NCBI GenBank assembly: GCA_016295355.1
Contig: JAEDLK010000002.1
Span: 36,959-100,958, forward strand
DNA length: 64,000 nt
Direction: 5' to 3'
Origin: Clostridiaceae bacterium
Lineage (GTDB): Bacteria > Bacillota > Clostridia > Oscillospirales > Acutalibacteraceae
Part shown: positions 14,609 through 24,157 of the stretch, in pieces
Position numbering within the stretch: position 1 is the first letter of the stretch
Layout: each line of letters opens with the position of its first letter
Made by a program: the position numbers and the translations under genes
Notes under the pieces: generated by a model
What the model was told of the DNA's origin: nothing
Databases searched by the model: none
Seen by the model: only the letters and a program-made list of their open reading frames with translations

Positions 14609-15580
14609 TTATTTTTTGAAATTGATGCCGAAGGCATAGCAAAAATCGCCCAGCCAGACCCGAAAAGCACCTTTAATACTTTTATAATACCGCCGATAAC
14701 AGCGAAGATAGAACAGTAATCCCACAAACAAAAACAGATTTTTGCTTTGCAAAAAGTGCAGTCGGCGTTTTTCAAAACGGATCATGGCTTTAATGGCTTT
14801 TTTGTCCTTGGGCGCCACCGAAAAGGCACCGCTGACCAAATAGGTATGCCCCTCAATCGATTCTTGCAAGCCCCGCTGTCGCTTTTGTCTGTCTCCCAAA
14901 AAGGTGGTTCGGTTCATATCGGACAGCGACACATTATCCCCATGGAACCGATAATACACCAGCTTGGTATTTAAGACGGCTGATTGCCCGATCAAAGCCC
15001 CGATCATATTTATCAGCCAATCATGCGCCATCATGGATTTTAGGTCAATGGCTTTGAGATAGGGTTTGCATTCCGCCCGAAAAGCCGTCGCAAAGCCCCG
15101 TATGTAGGAGCACCCGATGAGCGAATCCACCGAAACAACGCTTAAGCTGCCGTCGAACACATCCCCCAAATACGGAATGCCGGCGTTTTCAATCTTCTTG
15201 TCGTCCCCATCAATCACATCATATCGAGAGGACAGCACCGTCAATTCGGGATGCTTTTCAAAGCAGTCGCACATAACACGGGTTTTATCCGCATGCCACA
15301 CATCGTCCTGGTCGCTTAAAAAAATCACATCGCCCTGTGCTTTTTCAATGGCTGAAAAAAAATTCAGGCAAAAGCCAAGGTTAGTTTCGTTGACATACAC
15401 ACGCCAGTTTTCCAGTCCGTACTCCGCAATAAAGGTCTCGCAAATCTTAACGGTGTCATCGGTGCTTCGGTCATCACAGATAATGACCTCATCCACCGGC
15501 TTTTGTTGCGTGCGGATGCTTTCCAACTGTTTTTTAACATAGCGAGCCCCGTTGTAGGTAGCCATACAAACAGATATCAT
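14609..15580 (-). CDS. Family 2 glycosyltransferase
   Basis: The 323-residue GT-A-fold enzyme transfers a sugar from a nucleotide-sugar to an envelope glycan. It has the N-terminal nucleotide-binding strand (ISVCMATYNGARYVKKQL), ICDDRSTDDT, and the metal-binding motif LSDQDDVWH near residue 90. The C-terminal region has a hydrophobic stretch (FLFVGLLFYL), suggesting membrane association. It is last in a ppi-rfbA-GT-GT run, 1 bp from its neighbour. It is similar in design to the transferase at 62176-63087. The sugar and acceptor are unknown. Confidence 0.88.
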   Translation of the reverse strand: MISVCMATYNGARYVKKQLESIRTQQKPVDEVIICDDRSTDDTVKICETFIAEYGLENWRVYVNETNLGFCLNFFSAIEKAQGDVIFLSDQDDVWHADKTRVMCDCFEKHPELTVLSSRYDVIDGDDKKIENAGIPYLGDVFDGSLSVVSVDSLIGCSYIRGFATAFRAECKPYLKAIDLKSMMAHDWLINMIGALIGQSAVLNTKLVYYRFHGDNVSLSDMNRTTFLGDRQKRQRGLQESIEGHTYLVSGAFSVAPKDKKAIKAMIRFEKRRLHFLQSKNLFLFVGLLFYLRCYRRYYKSIKGAFRVWLGDFCYAFGINFKK

Positions 15581-15581
15581 G

Positions 15582-16589
15582 TTACTTCACCTTCATAAAC
15601 AGCCCGACACACCGATATTTGAGAAAGGACGCTCCATAGCAAAACAGGCGAATCAAAAAAGCGCTGCCGGTGCGTGCCGCAAGGCAAATCATTTTTTCAG
15701 ACATCCCCTGCCCCTTGGCAGACTTTGCGCACGCAGAAAAGGATGGTTCCGACAGGGTTTGACGGACGACCGCCTTGATTTCCCGCCCGGATAAGCGGCT
15801 ACCCGGTAAATACAAATCCATCAAGCAGGAAAAAACAGATTTTAGATAGTAAAGCGAGCAAAACGCGGCGTCGCGGCAGACCGTGCAAAGCAGCTTATAG
15901 CGTTTTAACAGCCACTCTTTCTTTTGTGGGTCATACCGCTTGGTCAGACTGCCCGTGCGCTGGATGTAATGATAAAAGCAACGGTCATAGTAGACCATGG
16001 TATGCTCATGCAGCAAGGCGGACAGGTTAAAGGCCGTGTCCTCAAAGACCTCGCCGACCGGCATGGTCAGATTGTTTTTTTGTATAAAATCTGCCCGATA
16101 GAGCTTCCCCACACAGGTATCTATCAAATGCAAGCGCTTTAATTCCGGCAGTAAAGCATCCTGCGTCTCGCTCGACAGCACACAGTCTTCATGGCTGACA
16201 CGGCGGGATGCACCGCCGGGAATCTCCAACAAAAAGCCGGTCATCACCACATCGGCATGGCTGTCCTCGGCTTTGTTAAGCAAAAAGGACAGCATATCCG
16301 GTTGGACATAATCATCGGAATCCACAAAGCAAAAATAAGTTCCCTTGGCCTTTTGCATTCCGAAATTGCGTGAATAGGCTAAGCCGTGGTTTTCGTTATG
16401 GAACACCCGAATGCGTGAATCGGTCTTTGCCAAACGGTCGCACAGCGCACCGGAACCGTCCGGCGAACCGTCGTCAATTAAGAGAATCTCAAAATCCCGT
16501 TCATCTTGGGAAAGAACGCTATCCACGCATTTTTGCAAATATGCTTCCACCCCGTAAACGGGGATAATTACACTAATGGTCGGATTCAT
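15582..16589 (-). CDS. Family 2 glycosyltransferase
   Basis: The 335-residue GT2 enzyme has a typical N-terminus (ISVIIPVYGVEAYLQKCVDS), LLIDDGSPDGSG, and the metal motif FVDSDDYV near residue 90. The C-terminal half is alpha-helical and cysteine-containing, with no clear membrane span. It lies 2 bp from rfbA and 1 bp from the next transferase, so all three are translated together. It probably adds one sugar to a cell-surface polysaccharide. Confidence 0.9.
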   Translation of the reverse strand: MNPTISVIIPVYGVEAYLQKCVDSVLSQDERDFEILLIDDGSPDGSGALCDRLAKTDSRIRVFHNENHGLAYSRNFGMQKAKGTYFCFVDSDDYVQPDMLSFLLNKAEDSHADVVMTGFLLEIPGGASRRVSHEDCVLSSETQDALLPELKRLHLIDTCVGKLYRADFIQKNNLTMPVGEVFEDTAFNLSALLHEHTMVYYDRCFYHYIQRTGSLTKRYDPQKKEWLLKRYKLLCTVCRDAAFCSLYYLKSVFSCLMDLYLPGSRLSGREIKAVVRQTLSEPSFSACAKSAKGQGMSEKMICLAARTGSAFLIRLFCYGASFLKYRCVGLFMKVK

Positions 16590-16591
16590 GC

Positions 16592-17479
16592 TTAATACTT
16601 GATTTTGCCCTCGGCCACAGCCAACAAATGCTTGCCGTAGGGACTCTTTCCGTAACGGTTGGCCGACGAAAGCAGGTCTTCTTTTTCAATCCAACCGTTA
16701 TGATAGGCAATTTCCTCAACGGCCGAAATCTGAATCCCCTGCCGACTCTGCACCATGTGGACGAACTCGGAGGCCTCCAACAGACTGTCCATGGTGCCGG
16801 TATCCAACCAGGCAAAGCCACGGCCGAGCAGTTGAACATCCAACAGTCCGTCCTGTAAATACATATCGTTGAGCGTGGTGATTTCCAGTTCACCCCGTTC
16901 GGACGGTTCAACCTTTCCGGCTCTCGCACTCACACCGGCCGGATAGAAATACAAGCCTGTCACGGCATAGTTGCTCTTGGGATTCTTGGGCTTTTCCTCA
17001 ATGGATACCGCCTTACCGTTTTGATCAAACGCCACAATGCCAAACCGCTCGGGGTCGTTGACAAAATAGCCGAACACGGTGGCACGACCGTTTTTCTCGG
17101 CGTCCTCGGCGGCTTTTTTAAGGGTATGGGAAAACCCGTTACCGTAAAAAATATTATCGCCCAGCACCATGGCACAGGCATCATTGCCAATAAAGGATTC
17201 CCCAATCAAAAAAGCCTGGGCAAGTCCGTCCGGCGACGGTTGAACAGCATAGGAAAGACGAATACCATAGTCATGTCCGTCGCCGAGCAACCGTTCAAAA
17301 TTCGGCAAATCGGTGGGGGTGGAGATGATGAGAATATCCCGAATACCGGCCAACATCAAGGTGGACAGCGGATAGTAAATCATCGGTTTATCATACACGG
17401 GCAAGAGTTGCTTGGATGTCACCATGGTTAACGGATACAACCGAGTCCCACTGCCACCGGCCAAAATAATCCCTTTCAC
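16592..17479 (-). CDS. rfbA: Glucose-1-phosphate thymidylyltransferase
   Basis: The 295-residue enzyme makes dTDP-glucose from dTTP and glucose-1-phosphate, the first step of dTDP-rhamnose synthesis. The signature GGSGTRLYPLT is at residues 8-18, with the substrate-binding KPMIYYPLSTLMLAGI and GDNIFYG segments after it. The start is GTG after GGAGGG. The rest of the dTDP-rhamnose path (rfbB, C, D) is not in the window. It is 32 bp downstream of the cyclophilin gene. Confidence 0.95.
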   Translation of the reverse strand: MKGIILAGGSGTRLYPLTMVTSKQLLPVYDKPMIYYPLSTLMLAGIRDILIISTPTDLPNFERLLGDGHDYGIRLSYAVQPSPDGLAQAFLIGESFIGNDACAMVLGDNIFYGNGFSHTLKKAAEDAEKNGRATVFGYFVNDPERFGIVAFDQNGKAVSIEEKPKNPKSNYAVTGLYFYPAGVSARAGKVEPSERGELEITTLNDMYLQDGLLDVQLLGRGFAWLDTGTMDSLLEASEFVHMVQSRQGIQISAVEEIAYHNGWIEKEDLLSSANRYGKSPYGKHLLAVAEGKIKY

Positions 17480-17511
17480 AAAAAGCCCTCCCTAAATTGT
17501 TATTGTTACCA

Positions 17512-18102
17512 TCACTGAATGTCGATACTGACAATACTGATTTCTTCAATCGGTCGATCATTGGCGTCTGTCGCCGCATGACCGATGGCATCCACAACCT
17601 CCATACCATCCATAATCTGTCCGAACACGGTATGGTGATAGTCCAACCACGGTGTGCCGCCGACACGGGCGTACTGTTCCACACATTCGGTCGGGAACAT
17701 TTGCGGATAGTCTTTCATTTGATTCATCAAATTCTCGGGCACCTCATCGGCCGTCACAATAAAGAACTGACTGCCGTTGGTATTCGGGCCTGCATTGGCC
17801 ATGCTTAAGGCACCCCGATAGTTGTGTAGATCCTTGGAGAATTCATCCTCAAACGAACCGCCCCAAATGCTTTCGCCGCCGCAACCGGTACCTGTCGGAT
17901 CGCCGCCCTGAATCATAAAGTTTTCGATAACCCGATGAAAAATGATACCGTTATAATAGCCGTTTTTAGCATGAGTGGTAAAGTTCTCCACCGTTTTAGG
18001 GGCCTTATCGGCAAACAGTCGTACCGAAAAATCGCCCTTATTGGTGTGAATCACGGCCACGGTTTCGCCGGTTTTCGGAGCACTCATTTGATCAAAGCTC
18101 AT
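17512..18102 (-). CDS. Cyclophilin-type peptidyl-prolyl isomerase
   Basis: The 196-residue protein catalyses cis-trans isomerisation of prolyl bonds. Cyclophilin landmarks are present: NFTTHAKNGYYNGIIFHRV, FMIQGGDPTGTG, a MANAGPNTNGSQFFI stretch and HTVFGQIMDGM. There is no signal peptide, so it is cytoplasmic. The start at 18102 follows AAAGAAAGGTTG. An upstream extension overlapping the promoter is rejected. Confidence 0.95.
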   Translation of the reverse strand: MSFDQMSAPKTGETVAVIHTNKGDFSVRLFADKAPKTVENFTTHAKNGYYNGIIFHRVIENFMIQGGDPTGTGCGGESIWGGSFEDEFSKDLHNYRGALSMANAGPNTNGSQFFIVTADEVPENLMNQMKDYPQMFPTECVEQYARVGGTPWLDYHHTVFGQIMDGMEVVDAIGHAATDANDRPIEEISIVSIDIQ

Positions 18103-18142
18103 AAAAAACAACCTTTCTTTACTTTCGTAAAATGATACTCTT

Positions 18143-18171
18143 ATTATACTGATAACGCACCGTCTTTGCAA
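18143..18171 (-). promoter_or_regulatory. Promoter of the cyclophilin-rfbA operon
   Basis: Minus strand TTGCAA, 17 bp, TATAAT. Confidence 0.7.
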
Positions 18172-18252
18172 CCCAAATTTTGCCGAATGACTCCCACAGG
18201 TGCCCCGGCGAACAATTTTCGCCGAAACAGGCCTCTCTCTTACAAGTTTTTC

Positions 18253-18281
18253 TTGTATTCGTGCTCTATATATGGTACAAT
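18253..18281 (+). promoter_or_regulatory. Promoter of the nrdR operon
   Basis: TTGTAT, 17 bp, TACAAT, about 40 bp before nrdR. It is divergent from the cyclophilin promoter. Confidence 0.7.
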
Positions 18282-18320
18282 TGTTAAGTATATTTAGATG
18301 TGTTTATGAGGTGAAAATCC

Positions 18321-18773
18321 ATGAAATGTCCTTTCTGCGGCTACGAAGAAAGCAAGGTTGTCGACTCCCGTCCGACCGACGAGGGGGAACGCATCCGCCG
18401 TCGGCGTGAATGCCTGCAATGTACCAAACGGTTTACCACCTATGAGATGATTGAGAGTCTGCCCATCATTGTCATTAAAAAGGATAAGTCCCGACAGCCG
18501 TTTGACCGCCAAAAGCTGATGAACGGTCTGTTGCGTGCCTGCGAAAAGCGGCCGGTTTCCATCAATATGCTGGACGGCCTGATCGACGAAATCGAGCTGA
18601 CCATTCAAAATTCACTCGACCGAGAGGTTTCTTCGGAGCATATCGGTGAATTGGTCATGGAAAAACTAAAAGGGTTGGATGAGGTCGCCTATGTACGGTT
18701 CGCCTCGGTTTACCGCCAATTCAAGGATGTTTCCAGCTTTATGGACGAATTGAACATATTATTGAAAAAATAA
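18321..18773 (+). CDS. nrdR: Transcriptional repressor NrdR
   Basis: This 150-residue repressor of ribonucleotide reductase genes senses dATP/ATP. The N-terminal zinc ribbon has C3, C6, C31 and C34 with the invariant VVDSRPTDEG and IRRRREC between them. The ATP-cone domain follows (VIKKDKSRQPFDRQKL). Full family length. Ribosome site GAGGTG. It heads a run with gltX and glnS. Confidence 0.98.
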   Translation: MKCPFCGYEESKVVDSRPTDEGERIRRRRECLQCTKRFTTYEMIESLPIIVIKKDKSRQPFDRQKLMNGLLRACEKRPVSINMLDGLIDEIELTIQNSLDREVSSEHIGELVMEKLKGLDEVAYVRFASVYRQFKDVSSFMDELNILLKK

Positions 18774-18815
18774 CCGGGTCGGCCGGTTCACACCGACTCG
18801 TCGGAGGCCAATACC

Positions 18816-20471
18816 ATGACAGAAAACGAAAAAATGGCGGAGCTGTTGCTTCCCCATATCACCAAAACACCGGCAGATTATGAAGCGTTGTATCCAAAGC
18901 GCGACCTGCCCGAGGGAGCCAGGGTCACCCGTATTGCTCCCAGTCCCACCGGCTATTTGCATTTAGGTACTCTTTTCACCGCTTTGGTTAACCGTTTGAC
19001 CGCCACCTCTACCGGCGGTATCTTCTTTACCAGAATTGAAGACACCGATAAAAAGCGGGAGGTGACCGGCGGCATTGAGGATATCATCGGCGGTTTGAAC
19101 GATTACGGCATCGTCATTGACGAAGGCTTTGTCAGCGGCGAAACGCAAAAGGGCGATTACGGCCCGTATAAGCAATCCGACCGTGCGGAAATTTACCAAA
19201 CCTATGTAAAACAGTTGATTCGTGAGGGTTTGGCTTACCCCTGCTTCTGCACCGAACAGGAGTTAGAGAGGGTCAGAGAAAAGCAGGAACAGCAAAAAAT
19301 TCGCACCGGCTATCACGGTGAATGGGCGTGTCATCGTCACATCACCTACGAACAGGCCAAAGCGGAGATAGAAAGCGGAAAGCCCTTTGTGGTTCGCCTG
19401 CGTTCGCCCGGAAACGAAGAAAACCGCATTGTCTTTGAGGACATGATTAAGGGCAAAATCGAAATGCCGGAAAACGACGAAGACTTTGTTCTGCTGAAAT
19501 CAGACGGCATCCCGACCTATCACTTTGCCCATGTGATTGACGATCATTTGATGCAAACCACCCACGTGATGCGGGGAGATGAATGGATTTCCTCCACCCC
19601 CAAGCATATTCAGCTATTCCGTTTACTGGGCTTTAAGGTTCCCAAGTATGCTCACATTTCCCCGATTATGAAATTGGACAACTCAGCCAAGCGGAAAATT
19701 TCCAAGCGCAAGGACCCCGAGGCCGCCGTTCGCTATTTTGTGGAAGAAGGCTATGATCCGCAGAGCGTGATAGAATACTTGATGACCATTGCCGCCTCTG
19801 ATTTTGAGGACTGGCGGCGCACCAACCCGACGGCGTCCTACACTCAGTTCAAATTCAATCTAAAAAAAATGAGTGTTTCGGGTGCGCTCTTTGACCAAAA
19901 CAAGCTGATTGACGTCAGCAAAAATGTGATGTCCCGTTTCAGCGGTGCCGTTATGTGTGAAAAGCTGACGGCTTGGGCCGAGGAATTTGACCCGGATTTT
20001 GCCAAGCTATTGAAAAGAGATCCTGCCTACACCGCCGCCATGGTGTCCATTGATCGTGACACGGCCAAGCCCCGTAAGGATTTGGCTCGGTTTAAGGATG
20101 CCAAGGACTATTTCTCGTATTTTTTTGATGAATTGTATGTCCCCTGCTATGACATAAGCGACATCTGCGACAAGGAAAGCGCCAAAGCCTTTTTGCAGGC
20201 CTATAAGTCCGTTTGGGACCCGTCCGATGACCGACAGGCTTGGTTTGAGAAAATCAAGACTCTTTGTCCGAGGTTGGGCTTTGCTGCCGAAACCAAGGCG
20301 TATAAGGCCGAACCGGACCGTTTCAAGGGTCACGCCGGCGACTTAAGCAGTGTTCTGCGAGTGGCTGTGACCGGCCGGAGAAACACGCCGGATTTATGCA
20401 GCATCATGCAAGTATTGGGCGAAAGAATCGTGATGGCCCGATTGGATGAGGCCATCAACAAGATGAATTGA
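18816..20471 (+). CDS. gltX: Glutamyl-tRNA synthetase
   Basis: The 551-residue class I synthetase has a HIGH-type motif in RIAPSPTGYLHLGTLFTAL and a KMSKS-type motif in KRKISKRKDPEAA. It attaches glutamate to tRNA-Glu. It is longer than the ~480-residue common form, with extra C-terminal helices. GlnRS is encoded 9 bp downstream, so this enzyme need not mischarge tRNA-Gln and is probably discriminating. Ribosome site GGAGG. Confidence 0.94.
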   Translation: MTENEKMAELLLPHITKTPADYEALYPKRDLPEGARVTRIAPSPTGYLHLGTLFTALVNRLTATSTGGIFFTRIEDTDKKREVTGGIEDIIGGLNDYGIVIDEGFVSGETQKGDYGPYKQSDRAEIYQTYVKQLIREGLAYPCFCTEQELERVREKQEQQKIRTGYHGEWACHRHITYEQAKAEIESGKPFVVRLRSPGNEENRIVFEDMIKGKIEMPENDEDFVLLKSDGIPTYHFAHVIDDHLMQTTHVMRGDEWISSTPKHIQLFRLLGFKVPKYAHISPIMKLDNSAKRKISKRKDPEAAVRYFVEEGYDPQSVIEYLMTIAASDFEDWRRTNPTASYTQFKFNLKKMSVSGALFDQNKLIDVSKNVMSRFSGAVMCEKLTAWAEEFDPDFAKLLKRDPAYTAAMVSIDRDTAKPRKDLARFKDAKDYFSYFFDELYVPCYDISDICDKESAKAFLQAYKSVWDPSDDRQAWFEKIKTLCPRLGFAAETKAYKAEPDRFKGHAGDLSSVLRVAVTGRRNTPDLCSIMQVLGERIVMARLDEAINKMN

Positions 20472-20480
20472 GGGAACAGT

Positions 20481-22166
20481 ATGGAAGAAAAGGAATTGAA
20501 CGAAATCGTTAAACCGGCCAGCAACTTTATTTACGATGCTATTGATAAGGATTTGGATGAGGGTGTCTATACTCACATTCAGACCCGTTTTCCGCCTGAG
20601 CCGAACGGTTATCTGCACATCGGCCATGCCAAGGCCATTTGCATTGACTTCCAAGCGGCTGAAAAGTACGGCGGCACCTGCAATCTGCGTTTGGATGACA
20701 CCAACCCAACCAAGGAAGACACAGAATATGTGGATGCCATTAAGGAAGACATCGAGTGGCTCGGCTTCCATTGGGATCATGTGTACTATGCCTCGGATTA
20801 CTTTGATTATATCTATGAATGTGCCTTAAAGCTGATTGACAAAGGCTTGGCCTATGTGGACGAGCTATCGCAAGAACAAATTCGTGAATACCGTGGCACA
20901 CTGACCGAGCCGGGCATAGAAAGCCCCTTCCGCAACCGTCCTATTGCCGAAACAAAGGATTTATTTGCCCGTATGACGGCCGGTGAATTTGACAACGGCA
21001 CACTGGTGTTGCGTGCTAAAATCGACATGACCTCGTCTAATTTGAATATGCGTGACCCGATTATTTACCGTGTCATGAAGGCTCATCATCACCGCACAGG
21101 TGATAAATGGTGCGTCTATCCCATGTACGATTTTGCCCATCCGCTCTCGGACGCCAAGGAGGGTGTTACCCATTCGCTTTGCTCCTTGGAGTTTGAAAAC
21201 CACCGTCCGCTTTACAACTGGTTTTTACAAGCGTTGGATATTCCCAAACCGCCCCGCCAGATTGAATTTGCCCGGATGAATGTCAACTACACCCTAACCA
21301 GTAAGCGTAAGTGCTTAAAGTTGGTCACCGACGGACTGGTATCGGGTTGGGACGATCCCCGTATGGCCACCATTTGCGGTATGCGCCGTCGTGGGTATCC
21401 GGCCAAGGCCATTCGTGCCTTTGTTGAAAAAATCGGTGTTTCGAAGGCATACAGCGTCATTGATTATGCTTTGTTGGAATCCTGTGTGCGGGATGAACTC
21501 AACGAAAACGCCCGCCGTGCCATGGCGGTATTGCGTCCGCTGAAAGTGGTGATTGACAACTATGACCCCGATAAAACCGAGCAAATCATGGTGGACATTA
21601 ACCCCAATCATCCCGAACTCGGCCGCTATCCGGTGACCTTCAGCCAAACGTTGTATATTGAACGGGACGACTTTATGCTGGATCCTCCCGGCAAGTACTT
21701 TCGTCTGTGTCCCGAAAAGGAAGTCCGCTTAAAGGGTGCTTACTATATTCGTTATGCCGGCTGTGAAACCGATGAAAACGGCAACATCACCACCGTGCAT
21801 TGCACCTACGATCCGCAGTCTTTCGGCGGCGAAACACCCGACGGCCGCAAGGTCAAGGGCACCCTGCACTGGATTAGTGAAAAGGATTGCCATGAGGCTA
21901 CCGTTCGTTTGTATGACCGTCTTTTCAATGTAGAAAACCCCTCAGACGAGGAAGGCGTTGCCAGCTTTGCAGATAACTTAAATCCCGATTCACTCGTCAC
22001 ACTGACCGGTTGTTTAGTCGGCCCCGATGTGGCCTGTGCGAAACAGGGAGACGGCTTCCAGTTTATGCGACAGGGTTATTTCTGCCTTGACCCGGATTCC
22101 ACCCCCGAGCATCTGATCATCAACCGGACTGTTGCCCTCAAGGATTCCTTTAAGAAGCAGGCATGA
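20481..22166 (+). CDS. glnS: Glutaminyl-tRNA synthetase
   Basis: This 561-residue synthetase charges tRNA-Gln directly. FPPEPNGYLHIGHAKAICID is the GlnRS-type HIGH region, and LTSKRKCLKLV stands at the KMSKS position. The C-terminal beta-barrel anticodon-binding domains are complete. Many Gram-positives lack GlnRS and use the GatCAB amidotransferase instead, so its presence is informative about the lineage. It overlaps the next gene by 4 bp. Confidence 0.96.
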   Translation: MEEKELNEIVKPASNFIYDAIDKDLDEGVYTHIQTRFPPEPNGYLHIGHAKAICIDFQAAEKYGGTCNLRLDDTNPTKEDTEYVDAIKEDIEWLGFHWDHVYYASDYFDYIYECALKLIDKGLAYVDELSQEQIREYRGTLTEPGIESPFRNRPIAETKDLFARMTAGEFDNGTLVLRAKIDMTSSNLNMRDPIIYRVMKAHHHRTGDKWCVYPMYDFAHPLSDAKEGVTHSLCSLEFENHRPLYNWFLQALDIPKPPRQIEFARMNVNYTLTSKRKCLKLVTDGLVSGWDDPRMATICGMRRRGYPAKAIRAFVEKIGVSKAYSVIDYALLESCVRDELNENARRAMAVLRPLKVVIDNYDPDKTEQIMVDINPNHPELGRYPVTFSQTLYIERDDFMLDPPGKYFRLCPEKEVRLKGAYYIRYAGCETDENGNITTVHCTYDPQSFGGETPDGRKVKGTLHWISEKDCHEATVRLYDRLFNVENPSDEEGVASFADNLNPDSLVTLTGCLVGPDVACAKQGDGFQFMRQGYFCLDPDSTPEHLIINRTVALKDSFKKQA

Positions 22167-22924
22167 GCATGACCGTTAACGATATTTTTGCCTATTTGTG
22201 TGAGCTTTTTCCGCTCTCTGACGCCTGCGATTTTGACAATCCCGGCTTATTGGTCGGCGATCAAAACAAGCCTGTCGATCGTGTTTTATTGGCTTTGGAC
22301 GTTACAAACACTGTCCTTGACCGTGCCGTAGAGTTAGGTGTGCAGCTCATCGTCACCCATCATCCCGTCATTTTCGAACCACTGCGAAATGTTTGTGCCG
22401 ACAGTCTTGTCTATTCTTTGATCAAGAAAGATTTATCGGTTATATCCATGCACACCAACATGGATATAGGCACCCATGGGGTCAACGACTGTTTAGCCCA
22501 GGCACTCGGTCTGTGCAATGTTGTGCCGGTAGATGACGGACACGGTTTTCTCATCCGCTGCGGTTCATTAAAGGAACCCACCGACGCAGATGATTTTGCC
22601 GCCTTTATCGGCCGCCGGTTAGACACGGCGGTCAAATATGTCGGAAGCGGTGTTTTGCAAAAAATCGCCCTTTGTTCCGGCAGCGGTGCGGACTTTCTGC
22701 CTTTGGCACAGCAAATCGGCGCCGATGCGTTGGTCACAGCCGATGTCAAGCACCATCAGTTTTTAGAGGCTTCCCAACACGGTATCGCCCTGTATGATGC
22801 CGGTCATTTTCCGAGCGAAGATGTTGTGTTAGAGCCGCTGTGTCGGATGCTTGAGGGCCGATTTCCCGAAATGTCGTTTCATGTCTGCCACGACAGCGAT
22901 ATTAAAATTTGCGTAAACATTTAA
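22163..22924 (+). CDS. Nif3-like dinuclear metal-centre protein
   Basis: This 253-residue protein of the Nif3/DUF34 family is the short form, without the PII-like insertion. Metal-binding motifs are visible: VTHHPVIFEPL near residue 65, HTNMD near 98 and the C-terminal VKHHQFLE. Family members are linked to GTP cyclohydrolase-like or metal-related roles, but the activity is unsettled. It overlaps glnS (ATGA) and is translationally coupled. Confidence 0.9.
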   Translation: MSMTVNDIFAYLCELFPLSDACDFDNPGLLVGDQNKPVDRVLLALDVTNTVLDRAVELGVQLIVTHHPVIFEPLRNVCADSLVYSLIKKDLSVISMHTNMDIGTHGVNDCLAQALGLCNVVPVDDGHGFLIRCGSLKEPTDADDFAAFIGRRLDTAVKYVGSGVLQKIALCSGSGADFLPLAQQIGADALVTADVKHHQFLEASQHGIALYDAGHFPSEDVVLEPLCRMLEGRFPEMSFHVCHDSDIKICVNI

Positions 22925-22993
22925 TATACCCTCAAGCGGTCTTGGCACACAGCCGATTGGCTGTGCTTTGAGCTATTGCTCTGTTCTGTTAAT

Positions 22994-23020
22994 AACGGCG
23001 GCCCAAAACCGCCGTTTTAT
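22994..23020 (+). terminator. Terminator after the nrdR-gltX-glnS-nif3 run
   Basis: Perfect stem AACGGCGG/CCGCCGTT with a CCCAAAA loop, followed by TT and a further T-run. A smaller CACAGCC/GGCTGTG hairpin precedes it. Confidence 0.75.
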
Positions 23021-23061
23021 GTGCTTTTTCTATTTGCCTTTTGAAAGAAGGAATCCCTTTC

Positions 23062-24000
23062 ATGCCATCCTTTCTCAGTTATGCTCTGGTTGTGTTTGAG
23101 CAGGTTTCAATCATATTCTTGCTCGTTCTCGTCGGCTTTTTGTGCGGTCGCACCCATTTAATCAACGACACCGTTTCAAAGGGCTTGACGGATCTGACCT
23201 TAAAATTTGCCACACCGGCCATGATACTGAACAGTTTTATTCGTCCGTTTGACAAAACGGCACTGAAGCAACTGTTATGGGCGTTCGGCCTGGCATTGTT
23301 ATTCCACGGATTCTTCATTGCCTTATCCTACCTAACCGGTGCAAAGGATGACGGGGTTCGACGAGTAAAGCGTTTTTCCGTCATCTTCGGCAATGCCGGC
23401 TTTATGGGACTGCCGCTTCAACTGGCCATCATCGGCGAGGACGGTTGCTTTTTCGGATCTGTGTTCGTGGTTGTATTCAACATCATCATTTGGAGCTACG
23501 GTGTTGCATTAATGGGCGGCAGCAGCGATAAAATTTCAGCCCGTAAGATTCTGCTCAACCCCTGTATCCTTTGCATCCCCGTGGGGTTGTTGCTCTTTTT
23601 GACCAATGCTTGCCTTGTTCTTCCCGATGCCGTAACAAAAACCGTCAGTCATATTGCCAATCTAAATACTCCGTTACCCATGTTTGTCATCGGTTACTTC
23701 CTGTCAAAATCACGGCTTGTTGAAACCATCAAAGATCATCGCACCCTGTGGCCGTCGATTCTTCGACTGATTGTCTGTCCGCTTTCGGCCATCGCCTTTT
23801 TTATGCTTTGTCCGGTGGACAAAACCATAGCTCTTTCCCTCGTTATTTCGGTTGCCGCTCCCAGTGCCGCCATGACCGCTATGTTTGCCGCCGAGCAGAA
23901 GCGTGACACCCTCTTGAGTGCCAACCTGGTTTCGACAACCACGCTGTATTCCATTGTCACCATGCCGGTGATGGTGGCTTTGGCGCAAGCCGTTTTATAA
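23062..24000 (+). CDS. AEC-family transporter (auxin-efflux-carrier type)
   Basis: The 312-residue protein has ten hydrophobic segments in two five-helix halves separated by a short hydrophilic stretch, as in the AEC/BART class of carriers for malate, lactate or amino acids. The N-half includes NAGFMGLPLQLAIIGEDG, a family-typical conserved region. The chosen ATG at 23062 follows GAAGGAATCC; a TTG seven codons upstream lies on top of that ribosome site. It is a stand-alone gene. The substrate is unknown. Confidence 0.88.
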   Translation: MPSFLSYALVVFEQVSIIFLLVLVGFLCGRTHLINDTVSKGLTDLTLKFATPAMILNSFIRPFDKTALKQLLWAFGLALLFHGFFIALSYLTGAKDDGVRRVKRFSVIFGNAGFMGLPLQLAIIGEDGCFFGSVFVVVFNIIIWSYGVALMGGSSDKISARKILLNPCILCIPVGLLLFLTNACLVLPDAVTKTVSHIANLNTPLPMFVIGYFLSKSRLVETIKDHRTLWPSILRLIVCPLSAIAFFMLCPVDKTIALSLVISVAAPSAAMTAMFAAEQKRDTLLSANLVSTTTLYSIVTMPVMVALAQAVL

Positions 24001-24028
24001 GAATAAACTCCTTTGGGTTATATACATC

Positions 24029-24117
24029 AACCCCACACAGCCGTCTTCAATCAACCAACCCTGTTTGTGCCGTCCGCACAAATAGGTCAGTTCAAGAGGC
24101 TATGTGGGGTTCTTTTT
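24029..24117 (+). terminator. Long branched terminator-like structure
   Basis: Outer stem AACCCCACACAGCC / GGCTATGTGGGGTT (one mismatch) is followed by CTTTTT. The 55-base interior contains its own perfect hairpin, TTTGTGC/GCACAAA. Such a large loop is unusual for a simple terminator. It may be a terminator with a small RNA-like body. Confidence 0.6.
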
Positions 24118-24157
24118 ACATATGATAACAGCTCGTGACGCCTAAAACGCCTTTCTT

